DNA from: an uncultured Granulosicoccaceae bacterium
GTDB lineage: Bacteria; Pseudomonadota; Gammaproteobacteria; Granulosicoccales; Granulosicoccaceae
Direction of reading: 5' to 3'
DNA length: 64,000 nucleotides
Assembly: GCA_938035945.1 (NCBI GenBank)
Contig: CALHOU010000030.1
Location: 1 to 64,000 of the forward strand
Of this stretch, positions 20,648 through 30,471 are shown in pieces. A program made the translations under genes and the position numbers. The notes beneath the pieces are model-generated. The model saw nothing but the letters and a program-made list of their open reading frames with translations. It searched no databases and had not been told where the DNA came from. Positions within the stretch are counted from its first letter, which is position 1, and the number at the start of each line of letters is the position of its first letter.

Positions 20648-21615
20648 TCGTCTCCTTCGATAGCCTGGTATTTTGGTAAAGCGCGCATATCCTTAGATGG
20701 ACGCACGCCCAATTTGACACAACCAAATGCGGCTTCTAAATGCTTCAAGTCCTTCAGCATTGGAATCACTTTAATTTTTGATATGAGCTTACCAACTGTG
20801 TGCAAGCGGTTACTTGGTACAAAGCCATGCACCCTATCGCGCATGGTTTGTGGATTTGCTACAGACCAGCCGTCAACCAGTATGCTTGTTGACTCATGAA
20901 CACAACCCGCACCACCCTGACGACAATTGTTCCCGGCAAACTTGAATAATCGGTTGTTCTCCACTTTCACTTCAACCTGAGACCTCATAAGCCCGTTAAC
21001 ATAAGGGTTGGCGTTATCCCAACCATCCTTACTTAGAAACCGGCCCAATCCGCCCACCACTTTTCCAATTTTGTCGAAGACCTTTGGTTTTTCTGGATTT
21101 GAAATGGCTGTACTTGGCAGTCCATTCGAGAATTGAGCAGATTCAGGCAGTGTCTTATCGGCGATATAGGAAAATACATTCTGTACATCGGCTGTCACTC
21201 GCGCTCTCTGATGAAGTGGTATACGGTTTTGAACTAGCGGTGAAACAGCTGAATCGCCATCTATAGTTCCATAATGCCGTGTGTTGCGCTCTAATGGACC
21301 CCATAATAGGTTGGTGCCTAGTACTTCGTCCGCTGGCTCATGAGTTCGAATGGGCGCAGATTGATTTTTGAAAAACCTCGATTCCACGCGATTGGTGACG
21401 TAGACACTATTGGGTTGTACCGTTTTTTCCCACGCAAGGTATCGGCTAGCCTGCATTGTTGTTTGATTCAGATCTACCAATGTACCTACCATCGGTATAC
21501 CGGTCATGAAAAGTAATAGTCCAGCCGATAGAGCTATAGTCTCAACCAGTGCTCCGCCAGTTTCGTAGGTTATGGAACGAGGTGCTGGCTCACTGTTCGC
21601 CTTTTTCGCTAGCAT
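20641..21615 (-). CDS. TadF-like pseudopilin / TadE-family protein
   Basis: G/GALVETIALSAGLLLFMTGIPMVGTLVDLNQ: prepilin-like E5 motif; overlaps the TadG-like gene. Confidence 0.6.
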   Translation of the reverse strand: MLAKKANSEPAPRSITYETGGALVETIALSAGLLLFMTGIPMVGTLVDLNQTTMQASRYLAWEKTVQPNSVYVTNRVESRFFKNQSAPIRTHEPADEVLGTNLLWGPLERNTRHYGTIDGDSAVSPLVQNRIPLHQRARVTADVQNVFSYIADKTLPESAQFSNGLPSTAISNPEKPKVFDKIGKVVGGLGRFLSKDGWDNANPYVNGLMRSQVEVKVENNRLFKFAGNNCRQGGAGCVHESTSILVDGWSVANPQTMRDRVHGFVPSNRLHTVGKLISKIKVIPMLKDLKHLEAAFGCVKLGVRPSKDMRALPKYQAIEGDDC

Positions 21616-24200
21616 GATTCAGGCTTCTCTGTGTAGCTCTGGTCGGTTTCAGAATTAAGTTCCTCGTTGGCATTGGCAAGAAACAAGCTCTGTGCAATGG
21701 TTGCTACGTTTCCATCTATCTCCAGACTTGTTGTATCACCCAGAATCTCCATCACCGCCTGTAAGGCAAACTCATAATCCAATCTATAGTCTGAAAACTG
21801 AGTAATTGTCTTTGTGTGCCTATCTGAAATCTCCATCATTAGCCGAGTGAGGTCCCCCACTCGATCGGAGTAAAGATTATTGAGAGCCAATAGTGCCTGG
21901 TTCAGATCTACCATCACTTCATCTCTGAACCCATCTTGGTCTAAATAGGTCTCGTCATTGTAAGTTCGAGGTGACCAAGGCGCGTTCAGTAACTGTCTAA
22001 GTCTTTCTATCTCTTCTTTTAGCGCGTGTTTTTTAGCTACCGCTAATTGTGTGACTCTCACCATTTCGCTATAAAATTCTACCGCGATGTCGTGATTCAC
22101 CTTTTCTAATTGTTGTTGCAATTGTTCCACTTCAAGCTCTGCTGCGCGTATTGCTGTATACACAGAGCATTCATCATCAAGATCAATCGCAATATCAGTG
22201 GGATGCACAGGTTCTATTGTTGTGCTCAAGATTCCCTCTACAGTTTCATTAGCAATATGCTCAATAAGCGCATCGTTATCGCCGAGCCCAGAGTTATTTT
22301 CAATTGCAGAGACCAATAGATTCTTCAATATCGTCTCTACTGCGGTTCTCAATCTCTCTTCAAGTGCATCACGTATGTCTTTTTCGATCTTTTCGACGGC
22401 ACCGTTTACCGAATCGGTTAACTGATTCCGCAAACTTTCTAGGCCATTAATCGACACCAGCTCGCCGTATATTCCACTGATACCGGCGGATATCTGATCA
22501 AACTCAGCAGCATCGAATTCAAAACCGGCAGCATGCACTATTGATTGCACGAGATCCTGCTCATTTAAATCCTCGTAGATCAGGTCATCTACAATCGAAC
22601 CCACTTGCAAATTAATTTGACTCCTGATTCGATCTAACCGAGTTCGATAATCATGAAATTCTGGACTAGATTCTTCTAGAGACTGTAGGTGACTTTCCAT
22701 GTTAACCAAAAGCCGGTTTACACCTTTTGATTGCTCCTGATAATCAGTAACAGGCGTGGCCGGTAGATTGGTGTAGTTTGGTAGTTGAACAATCTTTGAT
22801 TGGGTAAAATGACTTCGATCGGTTAGAGTATCGCCATGCAGCGCATAAGCTGCTAGTCTCGTTGCGATTGAGTTTTTAGCAAGGCGAACGTCCCAGAATG
22901 GGCTGTAACCATCTGCATACTCTTCACTGTTGTCGCATGACACATAAACACACGGCCTTTCAAAGAATAGTTCGGCTGAACTGACAGAGGAGATAATATT
23001 CCCAGGGCTGTCTATGCTATTTGTCAGATTGGTTTTGCTATTGATATTTTCCGCACTGACTAAGGCACTCGGGTCAACGGTGATTTCTATATTCAGTTTC
23101 AGCGTAGGGGGTTCATCACTTTCACGCCAATCTGCGCTCAGCGCTCGGTAAGCGTGTAAGCCGGTATAGCCATTAAGCTGTCGACCGTCATGTGTGCTGA
23201 GAATAGGTGTTCTCTGTTTCCGCCTCTTTGCCAGCGTATGCCGATTCCCATGAAAGCGATGTTCTTCACCCATCGTTGAATCGAAAGTGTCCTCGTTGTT
23301 AGCCATCGAAGACCCGCCGGCAACCGGAAGCTCATCCAGTTTCTTGCCTCTCCATGTGAATCTTACAGCGCGGATTGAGTGTGCATCGTTAGCCTGCCAT
23401 TCCCAACTATCCCCCGTCTCATTCCCTAGCAATACAGTGGTGCCGTCTTTTTCCAATCGCACCCAATTCAGAGGCGTGACTGGAATGAAGAAATTGAAAA
23501 ACCTCCATTTTCTTTCCAACGAGAATCTATCCATAGACTCACGAATCATATGAGCACGTTCGTGTATTGCTAATTTACTTTCGTGATCGAAGCTCTGAGT
23601 TAAGTCACCCCAAGCTTCCAGGTTGCGCGCTGAGTTCATGATGGAGAATGCGCTATCCCAACTCATACCCTGGTTACGCACATCGTTGCTTGCAACAACA
23701 CTATTAACAACATCTGGTGTTGCTAAAAATGTTGCCATGTACATACTCTCTTGAGCGACGCTGATCCCTGCGTTGATTGAATTAACAACTGTCAGCATGC
23801 CTTGTGAAATAGGCGTTAGAAATGAATCTACCGTTGAAGAAACACTGTTGATTAGGCCTGTAATTGCCCCAATATAGGGCACTTTACCTAATATCGCGTG
23901 CAGATTATCACCTGTTAAATTAAGATACCCGGCCCAAGAATTTAAGCTCACCGCTTGCGCTATCGCAACCTCATTTGCCACCATCGCACGATTTGTATAG
24001 GCGGTGAAATTCATCGCACGTGCTTGCCACAGTAAACCACTGTAAGCGGCAGAATCCGCTGTATTAACAACTCTTGTTTTGATGGCTACAGATTGACTCG
24101 TATTAAAAAATGAAAAGGACAATACGCCTAAGATAAAAAACAGCGCTATGCCAACGGGTAGCGCTTGACCAAATTGTGTATGAAGTTTGTTGAATTTCAT
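21609..24200 (-). CDS. Large TadG-like protein
   Basis: N-terminus GQALPVGIALFFILGVLSFSFFNTSQSVAIKTRVVNTADSAAYSGLLWQARAMNFTAYTNRAMVANEVAIAQ resembles the TadG-like N-terminal domain; 863 aa with predicted coiled coils. Confidence 0.7.
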   Translation of the reverse strand: MKFNKLHTQFGQALPVGIALFFILGVLSFSFFNTSQSVAIKTRVVNTADSAAYSGLLWQARAMNFTAYTNRAMVANEVAIAQAVSLNSWAGYLNLTGDNLHAILGKVPYIGAITGLINSVSSTVDSFLTPISQGMLTVVNSINAGISVAQESMYMATFLATPDVVNSVVASNDVRNQGMSWDSAFSIMNSARNLEAWGDLTQSFDHESKLAIHERAHMIRESMDRFSLERKWRFFNFFIPVTPLNWVRLEKDGTTVLLGNETGDSWEWQANDAHSIRAVRFTWRGKKLDELPVAGGSSMANNEDTFDSTMGEEHRFHGNRHTLAKRRKQRTPILSTHDGRQLNGYTGLHAYRALSADWRESDEPPTLKLNIEITVDPSALVSAENINSKTNLTNSIDSPGNIISSVSSAELFFERPCVYVSCDNSEEYADGYSPFWDVRLAKNSIATRLAAYALHGDTLTDRSHFTQSKIVQLPNYTNLPATPVTDYQEQSKGVNRLLVNMESHLQSLEESSPEFHDYRTRLDRIRSQINLQVGSIVDDLIYEDLNEQDLVQSIVHAAGFEFDAAEFDQISAGISGIYGELVSINGLESLRNQLTDSVNGAVEKIEKDIRDALEERLRTAVETILKNLLVSAIENNSGLGDNDALIEHIANETVEGILSTTIEPVHPTDIAIDLDDECSVYTAIRAAELEVEQLQQQLEKVNHDIAVEFYSEMVRVTQLAVAKKHALKEEIERLRQLLNAPWSPRTYNDETYLDQDGFRDEVMVDLNQALLALNNLYSDRVGDLTRLMMEISDRHTKTITQFSDYRLDYEFALQAVMEILGDTTSLEIDGNVATIAQSLFLANANEELNSETDQSYTEKPESC

Positions 24201-24221
24201 GTAAGGTCCCTTTACCTGAGA

Positions 24222-24246
24222 TTCCCGGCTGGTTATTAGCCGGGAA
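24222..24246 (-). terminator. Intercistronic hairpin between flp and the tadG-like gene
   Basis: TTCCCGGCT-GGTTATT-AGCCGGGAA: perfect 9-bp stem, 7-nt loop, 16 nt after the flp stop codon. Confidence 0.7.
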
Positions 24247-24261
24247 AAGGATTAACAAAAC

Positions 24262-24507
24262 TTAGTCGTCAAAATTTTGCAAATCGCCTTGCGCTGGCGA
24301 GTGGTAGGTTACTGTCGCGTTCTGTGCATCACCTAAAAGTGCACCACTTAGATTGACGAACTGAGCCTGGATGGCTTCACCGAACGCACTCACAGCACCG
24401 ACACACGTTATGGCTATGAGCGCAACAACAATAATGTACTCCGTCATACCCTGGCCTCTAATTCGACGTTTTCCATGAGCAGTGGAAATGTTTAAGTGTT
24501 GATACAT
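24262..24507 (-). CDS. flp: Flp-type major pilin
   Basis: MYQHLNISTAHGKRRIRG/QGMTEYIIVVALIAITCVGAVSAFGEAI; start 24507 with AGGAGATAAGTAGC upstream. Track start 24657 is too long. Confidence 0.88.
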   Translation of the reverse strand: MYQHLNISTAHGKRRIRGQGMTEYIIVVALIAITCVGAVSAFGEAIQAQFVNLSGALLGDAQNATVTYHSPAQGDLQNFDD

Positions 24508-24653
24508 GCTACTTATCTCCTTGATTAAGTTATTTGAATGGCACATGCAGGGTGACATCACCCTATTCTCTTCATACAAAATGCAGATTTTCCCTGTCTG
24601 CAAGCAGGATTTCGCCCGAACGGCAGAACATTGGTAACGGGTTGGGCGCAATT

Positions 24654-25388
24654 TCATTCTTCCTTGTTTGCAAATTGACTCAGACTCGGAACCCCGCTAC
24701 TAAATTCATATAACGAAGTCTCAGTTAGATTTGCTTTGGGTAAAAACACCTGTTCATCGAACGCTTGAGTGGTAATGTTTATTAGTTCGTCAACTCTGGA
24801 TTGAGGATGCTCAATCCTAACCACAAGTCCTAATTTTTTGTCGAAGTATTGCGTGTTAATTCTTATATGAGAATCTTCATAGCAGTGCCACGACTCAACA
24901 ACTTTTCCTCGCCAGACTCTGGTACCGGCGTACTCTTTATTCCAACTAAAACATGGAGCAACACCCATGATGTTATTTTGAGCTGCTGGCCCGGCTAGTT
25001 GAGCAGCGCTATCCGGGTTAATTTTAGAGTATTCGACTAGATCAATACCGTGTTTAATTTTACGAGTTAAATCCATTAGCCAGATACGTTGAGCTTTGAA
25101 GTTCTTGATTAATTCAAACTCTCCATTGGTAACAAATATGCCGCCCGGGGATAAGCTAACCCAATACTCTATAATTTGATCTGAATCACTCAAATGTGTG
25201 CGTAGTACAGCTTTAATTGATGGAATCTCTTGAGAGTTTTCGATATTAATGCTGGGTAGCAAGGAAGCATTGACTTTATAGACCAGCGAGCATGAAACCA
25301 GCAGTGTCTGACACGTGGCCAGAAAAATTTTAGGCATTGAAACAACGGAAAGAAAAATAGGATTCATTATTTTAATTCGTTCGCTCAT
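24654..25388 (-). CDS. Secreted protein of unknown function upstream of flp
   Basis: Signal-like hydrophobic N-terminus; no domain recognised. Confidence 0.6.
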   Translation of the reverse strand: MSERIKIMNPIFLSVVSMPKIFLATCQTLLVSCSLVYKVNASLLPSINIENSQEIPSIKAVLRTHLSDSDQIIEYWVSLSPGGIFVTNGEFELIKNFKAQRIWLMDLTRKIKHGIDLVEYSKINPDSAAQLAGPAAQNNIMGVAPCFSWNKEYAGTRVWRGKVVESWHCYEDSHIRINTQYFDKKLGLVVRIEHPQSRVDELINITTQAFDEQVFLPKANLTETSLYEFSSGVPSLSQFANKEE

Positions 25389-25511
25389 AAAATGTGATTC
25401 GCCATTAAGAGTAACGAGAGCCGAATAATATAAATATAGAAAAAACCCTATAAATTTAAATATTGTTTTACCTAATTTAAAACGGTATCGTACTAATTAT
25501 TGTTTTCTAAT
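25389..25511. promoter_or_regulatory. AT-rich divergent promoter region
   Basis: Very AT-rich spacer between divergent ORFs at the head of the pilus locus (aataatataaatatagaaaaaaccctataaatttaaatattg). Confidence 0.45.
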
Positions 25512-26228
25512 ATGGACGTTAGAATTTTGTTTAAATTAATTCTGAATCAAACTGTACTCGCAACTGTGGCATCGATTTCCTGCTTGGCGCAGGCCGGTAC
25601 GACCGAACCAATCGCTACCAGCCAGAGTGCTATTCACGATTGCCTTGAACCTGAGACTGTTCAAGATGATTTTTGTAGAACAGTTGATCAAGAGAATGTG
25701 TTTGACTTTCAAACATCTCCAATCCTTCTCCATTCAGTACAGATAGACGTACGACCTGCAGACTGCAGAAGCTTTTTCGAAGACTATTTACACCCTCGAA
25801 GAGGGCTTAGAATTGAACGCGCGTTGGAGAACATTGATTACTACGACAGTTATAGAAGTACGGTGACTACATTTCCCGTTGTTGATTTTATCGATGGAGG
25901 AGAAATTCGGGTCGTTAAGACCAGAGATCTGAGCGCTGATATGTTTAATAACCCGAATAACCCTGACGCTCTTTACGATCAAATACTAAATGATGCAGAA
26001 TCTGTACGAACCGATCTTTTGGACAAACTGGGCGAACGTAATATATTGACGGCTACCGTTAATGGTGTCACTACAACCATCAGCCGTGACGATTTTGATG
26101 CGATCACCATTGATATAATCATCCAGGCTGGTATGGCTAGCCTCGCTCAAATTGAGCAAATCCAACGGGCCAAATTAGAAATCGAGAAGCGATGGGGATT
26201 TAAACTGCAGATACTTGAAATACCATAA
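25512..26228 (+). CDS. Secreted protein of unknown function
   Basis: Signal-peptide-like MDVRILFKLILNQTVLATVASISCLAQAG; four Cys early in the mature protein; divergent from the tad locus. The track start 25500 is a TTG; ATG at 25512 is more likely. Confidence 0.6.
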   Translation: MDVRILFKLILNQTVLATVASISCLAQAGTTEPIATSQSAIHDCLEPETVQDDFCRTVDQENVFDFQTSPILLHSVQIDVRPADCRSFFEDYLHPRRGLRIERALENIDYYDSYRSTVTTFPVVDFIDGGEIRVVKTRDLSADMFNNPNNPDALYDQILNDAESVRTDLLDKLGERNILTATVNGVTTTISRDDFDAITIDIIIQAGMASLAQIEQIQRAKLEIEKRWGFKLQILEIP

Positions 26229-26268
26229 AAAAATGCGGCAAGGAAACTATCCTTGTAACCCTGCCGCA
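26227..26268 (-). terminator. Rho-independent terminator
   Basis: On the minus strand TGCGGCA...TGCCGCA stem with inner AAGG/CCTT pairing, followed by TTTTTTT, downstream of the lipoprotein gene ending at 26339. Confidence 0.75.
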
Positions 26269-26338
26269 CACTACATAGCAACAATTGCATTCCTTTGCAA
26301 AAATCCATGTTGCTAAACCTAACTCCTCCCTGAATAAC

Positions 26339-29305
26339 TCAGTTCTCAATACCACCGAGTCGATTTCGATTAAATTGCACGTCATCGCCGACCGTGAGGT
26401 TGCACTGCCCTGTGCCCTCTGTAGCAATTCCCCATCCGTAGCTATCTTCGATTTTGGTGTTTTCGATGGCTAAACTGCCGTCGGGGCAGTTCAACGTAAC
26501 TGCTGAGGATACTGACGAATTCATCGCACCGGCGAATGCAATGGTGGTATGAGCGATACGGTTCGCGCTACTGTTAGACGCGATCTTTATACCACTCCAT
26601 GAACCAGGAATTTGTGATCGGTGTGTTAACGTAATTGGCTCGTCTAGCGTGCCTTGAGAACTAAAGATCGAGCCTTGGCCAATGTTTATACCGACATCGT
26701 TGCCCATATACACATTTACACCCGGATACAAGCTTAGAGAACCGTTAATCCAGTTGAGCGAATCTAGTAATGTGTACGGCAGGCCCAGATTACGCATTGC
26801 CGTACTGCCACTACTCTCAATGCCAGCATACACATCGATCGTATTATCAAAATTGGAGCTTGTAAGCGGTTCAGTACCTAATTGATTTATCTTATCGATG
26901 GGAATTCGTATGCTCTGAGCATTGTTTTGCATTGAAACATTATTGATAGATGTTAAGTTACTATTTGCACCACGAACATTTATTGCATAGGAAGAACCAT
27001 TGTTAAATCTGACATCTGACAATGATACCTGGCCATCAAGAGCCAACAACAAACCGCCCGAGAATTTTGGTTCGTTTTGCACGTAACCTGCATAGTCGAT
27101 ATCTACCGATCGCAATGCTACCTGGCCAACCCCTACAACACCCATCCAATGCCCCGGTTCCTGCACTGTCCCGGTTAATTTCACTCGTCGCGTAGCGCTT
27201 TCTCTGGTACTCAAGGAACTTCTCACTCGTAGCGCTCCTCCAGATCTGAACTGTAGTTCTACCTCTTCCAGAATCGTTAATCTACCTGAATCAACGATAA
27301 GTTCATCTAAGACATACGGCACATCGAGCTTTTTAATTTCTAGGTCAGAATTTACTTGGGCATTTCCAAGATTAATAAGATCCACCCTATTACCTGCGAA
27401 ATCATTTCTTTGTGTTACACCGGCTAGACCGTGCACATGTGCACTCAGCGGCATGTCACAACCTGTAATTATTGAACCATCAAGCCGACTCAGATTATCT
27501 AATTCATTGCTTGCCCTTACACCAACGCCGACACAATCTCGGATAACGCTGCCGGTAATTTCCACACGAGCGAGTTGACCCTCCACCGCGTTAAGCGCCA
27601 CCGCTGCGTTGTGAATACCGCCACCCGCATACTCGACTACCGTATTAACAAGGATATTCCTCGAACTATTGGAGGCCTCATAGACAATGCCGCTCCAGAA
27701 GCCTGGTGTTGGATCTTGTGCACTCAGGACAACAGGTGAGCTCTTCGTACCTTCCACGCTAAGCGATCCACCAGCAGTGACAACCAACCCGGTACCAGCA
27801 GCAAACTTGAACACTGTGCCAGCCGATATGCTAAATCTTCCGCCATTGGAGACGGTAATGGAATTATTTACCAAATAACATAATGGTTCGGTCCGTGTGA
27901 ATCCTTGTATGTCTAATTCAGTCCATGTGGCATTGCAATTCAATTCTTCGATGTCCGGAATGGTCAAACCGGCGAGCGCTGGTACTTTTTCCAATGGCTG
28001 GTCATTAAGCGTTTGCACTTCCTCACCAGCTGCCAGTTCGCACACCTCTTCGCTGCGTTCGGATGTGTTGCCACTGGCATCAATAGCCGATACCTGATAG
28101 CAATAGTTAACACCGCTCGAAACCGTAATATCGGTCATTACACTACTGGTCACTGTCTGCAATATTTCGTTCGGATTGTTGTTACGGCCGCGGTACACTT
28201 CAAACTGCACCACATCCCCGATATTATTCTGTCCCCAAAGCAAATCCATGCGCCCCAAACTTGCGTTAACCATAAGCTGAACAGGGGCTGGAGGGGCAAT
28301 ACTATCTGGTTCAGAAAGAGTACTGTTTGTGACTGCAACAGATGTGGTAGACGTATTGTCGCTGGCATCCGTGGCGGAAATCTCGTATGAGTACACGCGA
28401 TTGGCGTCCAGACCTGTATCTACGAATACTGGATACGGGGTAGTAGCAATTAAATCACCGTCCCTAAATATGTCGTAAGCAACTACACCGCGATTATCAA
28501 AGGCGGGTTCCCATACAATAATTACTTCGTTGTTGGCACTCGCTAACGCGCGCACGGATTCAGGCGTTTCTGGACTTTGCGTGTCTGGCTCGGTCGCAAG
28601 TTCGAACAGTGAGTAACCAGATCGAGTAACGCTTTGCGTTTTAGTCACCGGATCAGTCATGACAACAGAGATGTTGTCTTGCTGAATTAGGATGGGGTTA
28701 TCACGCAAGTACTGGTCTATGCCCTTGTTATTGTCTACTGAATCATAGTCACCCGACAAAATATCTTCGCCGGTTAGATTATTTCCTTGTAACACCAGTC
28801 TAGCTAATGCGAAAATTTCATCAGCTGTGGTTTTAAATTGTTGCTGTGTTGGTAAACGGGTAGATATGCTGGCCTGGTCAAATTCGAAATCCAGATTGCC
28901 ATTATTACTTTCGAACCAATTGCGAACTATGACATCGCTATAGCTATGTACATTCGCTCGCTCGTTATTAAAAGCGATACCGTATCTGAATTCACCATTC
29001 CCTAAATCGACACGTAGCAAGTGGGGGCCTGTACCTTTTACTGACGGTGCTCTGAATCTGCCGGTATCATCTATGACTGCCTTGCTGACTTCACCTGATT
29101 GCGCTTTAATCTCTAGCGTGTTGTTCGCGAATACACGCACATCGGTAGCGGTACCTCTAAGGATAAGGCCGGTGCCAATAACTCCACCTTCGCGATCGTC
29201 ATCCGGGTCAACGCCTCCGTTTGAACAACCAGTCAATAGCAGACCGATCACTACGATACAAGTAAATAACTTAATTCCCTTTATTGCATCATGCATATTC
29301 GTCAC
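26339..29305 (-). CDS. Large lipoprotein with Fn3-like domains and a right-handed beta-helix-like C-terminal half
   Basis: Lipobox VIGLLLTGCSNGG; two Fn3-like repeats (PESVRALASANNEVIIVWEPAFDNRGVVAYDIFRDGD..., APVQLMVNASLGRMDLLWGQ...VYRGR); later repeated parallel beta-helix pattern (SPVVLSAQ...GFWSGIVYEASNSSRNILVNTVVEYAGG; EPITLTHRSQIPGSWSGIKIASNSSANRIAHTTIAFAG). Confidence 0.8.
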   Translation of the reverse strand: MTNMHDAIKGIKLFTCIVVIGLLLTGCSNGGVDPDDDREGGVIGTGLILRGTATDVRVFANNTLEIKAQSGEVSKAVIDDTGRFRAPSVKGTGPHLLRVDLGNGEFRYGIAFNNERANVHSYSDVIVRNWFESNNGNLDFEFDQASISTRLPTQQQFKTTADEIFALARLVLQGNNLTGEDILSGDYDSVDNNKGIDQYLRDNPILIQQDNISVVMTDPVTKTQSVTRSGYSLFELATEPDTQSPETPESVRALASANNEVIIVWEPAFDNRGVVAYDIFRDGDLIATTPYPVFVDTGLDANRVYSYEISATDASDNTSTTSVAVTNSTLSEPDSIAPPAPVQLMVNASLGRMDLLWGQNNIGDVVQFEVYRGRNNNPNEILQTVTSSVMTDITVSSGVNYCYQVSAIDASGNTSERSEEVCELAAGEEVQTLNDQPLEKVPALAGLTIPDIEELNCNATWTELDIQGFTRTEPLCYLVNNSITVSNGGRFSISAGTVFKFAAGTGLVVTAGGSLSVEGTKSSPVVLSAQDPTPGFWSGIVYEASNSSRNILVNTVVEYAGGGIHNAAVALNAVEGQLARVEITGSVIRDCVGVGVRASNELDNLSRLDGSIITGCDMPLSAHVHGLAGVTQRNDFAGNRVDLINLGNAQVNSDLEIKKLDVPYVLDELIVDSGRLTILEEVELQFRSGGALRVRSSLSTRESATRRVKLTGTVQEPGHWMGVVGVGQVALRSVDIDYAGYVQNEPKFSGGLLLALDGQVSLSDVRFNNGSSYAINVRGANSNLTSINNVSMQNNAQSIRIPIDKINQLGTEPLTSSNFDNTIDVYAGIESSGSTAMRNLGLPYTLLDSLNWINGSLSLYPGVNVYMGNDVGINIGQGSIFSSQGTLDEPITLTHRSQIPGSWSGIKIASNSSANRIAHTTIAFAGAMNSSVSSAVTLNCPDGSLAIENTKIEDSYGWGIATEGTGQCNLTVGDDVQFNRNRLGGIEN

Positions 29306-30137
29306 TCGTCATTTTTACGCTCTTAACTTGCTTAGCGCCCTCAAAATAGTAAATACCAAGTCCAACACGCTTCCCTGTTTCCCTGTGCATCGGATCTAAA
29401 TTTGAGCCACCTGAAAAAAGAAATTCATTAAGCGTTTTGAACAAAGCCATAGCTTTCTCGCTACCGACATCGTGAAAACGCCTAGCAAGATTTTCCTCAA
29501 TTCCACTATAAACGAGTTGCCTCTGAAAACGAATATCGTTATTTGACGAATTTAAATCGTGTACAGCTGTGCCAAATAAATCTGATACACACACGGACAT
29601 AACTCGAATTCGCTCAAGCTCTTCAAACATTGGTATCTTGCCGTCACTCGTTAACTCAACGACACCAAAGCTATTTTGGGAAGTAATTCCACATCGTCCG
29701 AGCTCATCTAAAAGTGAGGAAAATGAAACAGTTCCAGCATATTTGCTAACCAAATTCGCGAATGAGGACTGTGCGCCTTTCAATGGTAGCTGTCTAGGAT
29801 TTTGGAGATCATCCAGGTAATCACTATCAGTTAACCAACCTTGTACCACTTGTTTCGCAACATAGCTAAGGCGCAGCTGAGGTGAGTTGGATAATTCGAT
29901 TTGTCGTCGTAGACGAACGACTTCTTTGCGACTTAATCCCGTAAGCAAGGCCGCACGTGAATAAGTCATTTTGTGATTGGGAATTTTAAAAGCGTCGTAT
30001 GCCACCTCCACATAGGTTTTTCTAACTAATTCAGTTAGTTCTGAGTGTGAGAAGTCATGGCGCATTAAAACTTTGATCAACGGTCGAAGAATCGACGCAG
30101 CCATCCGTGTTAAAGCTGATTTAAGTTGTTTATCCAT
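29289..30137 (-). CDS. DUF6502-like protein (HTH-like N-terminus)
   Basis: ALTRMAASILRPLIKVLMRHDFSHSELTELVRKTYVEVAYDAF...RAALLTGLSRKEVVRLRR resembles DUF6502 proteins from memory; overlaps the start of the lipoprotein gene. Confidence 0.6.
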   Translation of the reverse strand: MDKQLKSALTRMAASILRPLIKVLMRHDFSHSELTELVRKTYVEVAYDAFKIPNHKMTYSRAALLTGLSRKEVVRLRRQIELSNSPQLRLSYVAKQVVQGWLTDSDYLDDLQNPRQLPLKGAQSSFANLVSKYAGTVSFSSLLDELGRCGITSQNSFGVVELTSDGKIPMFEELERIRVMSVCVSDLFGTAVHDLNSSNNDIRFQRQLVYSGIEENLARRFHDVGSEKAMALFKTLNEFLFSGGSNLDPMHRETGKRVGLGIYYFEGAKQVKSVKMTSDEYA

Positions 30138-30471
30138 AGGTGGGATAATTATCCCGCACTAATGATTTGTCAACAACTAATTTGAACGCAGTCACAGAAA
30201 AAACACTAATCAAACACGCATCTACTTGTTATTGAAGCGATTTATGGATTTAATTTTTTTTCAACTATTTTAATAGCATCCTCTAAATTGCTTCATTCAA
30301 CTCGAACTTTTGCGACAAATAATTCAATTACTCGCGTATCGAGCGCGTACATTTTATTATTCGCCAAGCGATGAGCTTATTTGAAGCGCTAAACTTAGTT
30401 TTCAACACAACTGTTTTTATTCGAACTGATAGTTTCTCCCATTCGTGCTTATATTGTCGTTAGCGTATTGT

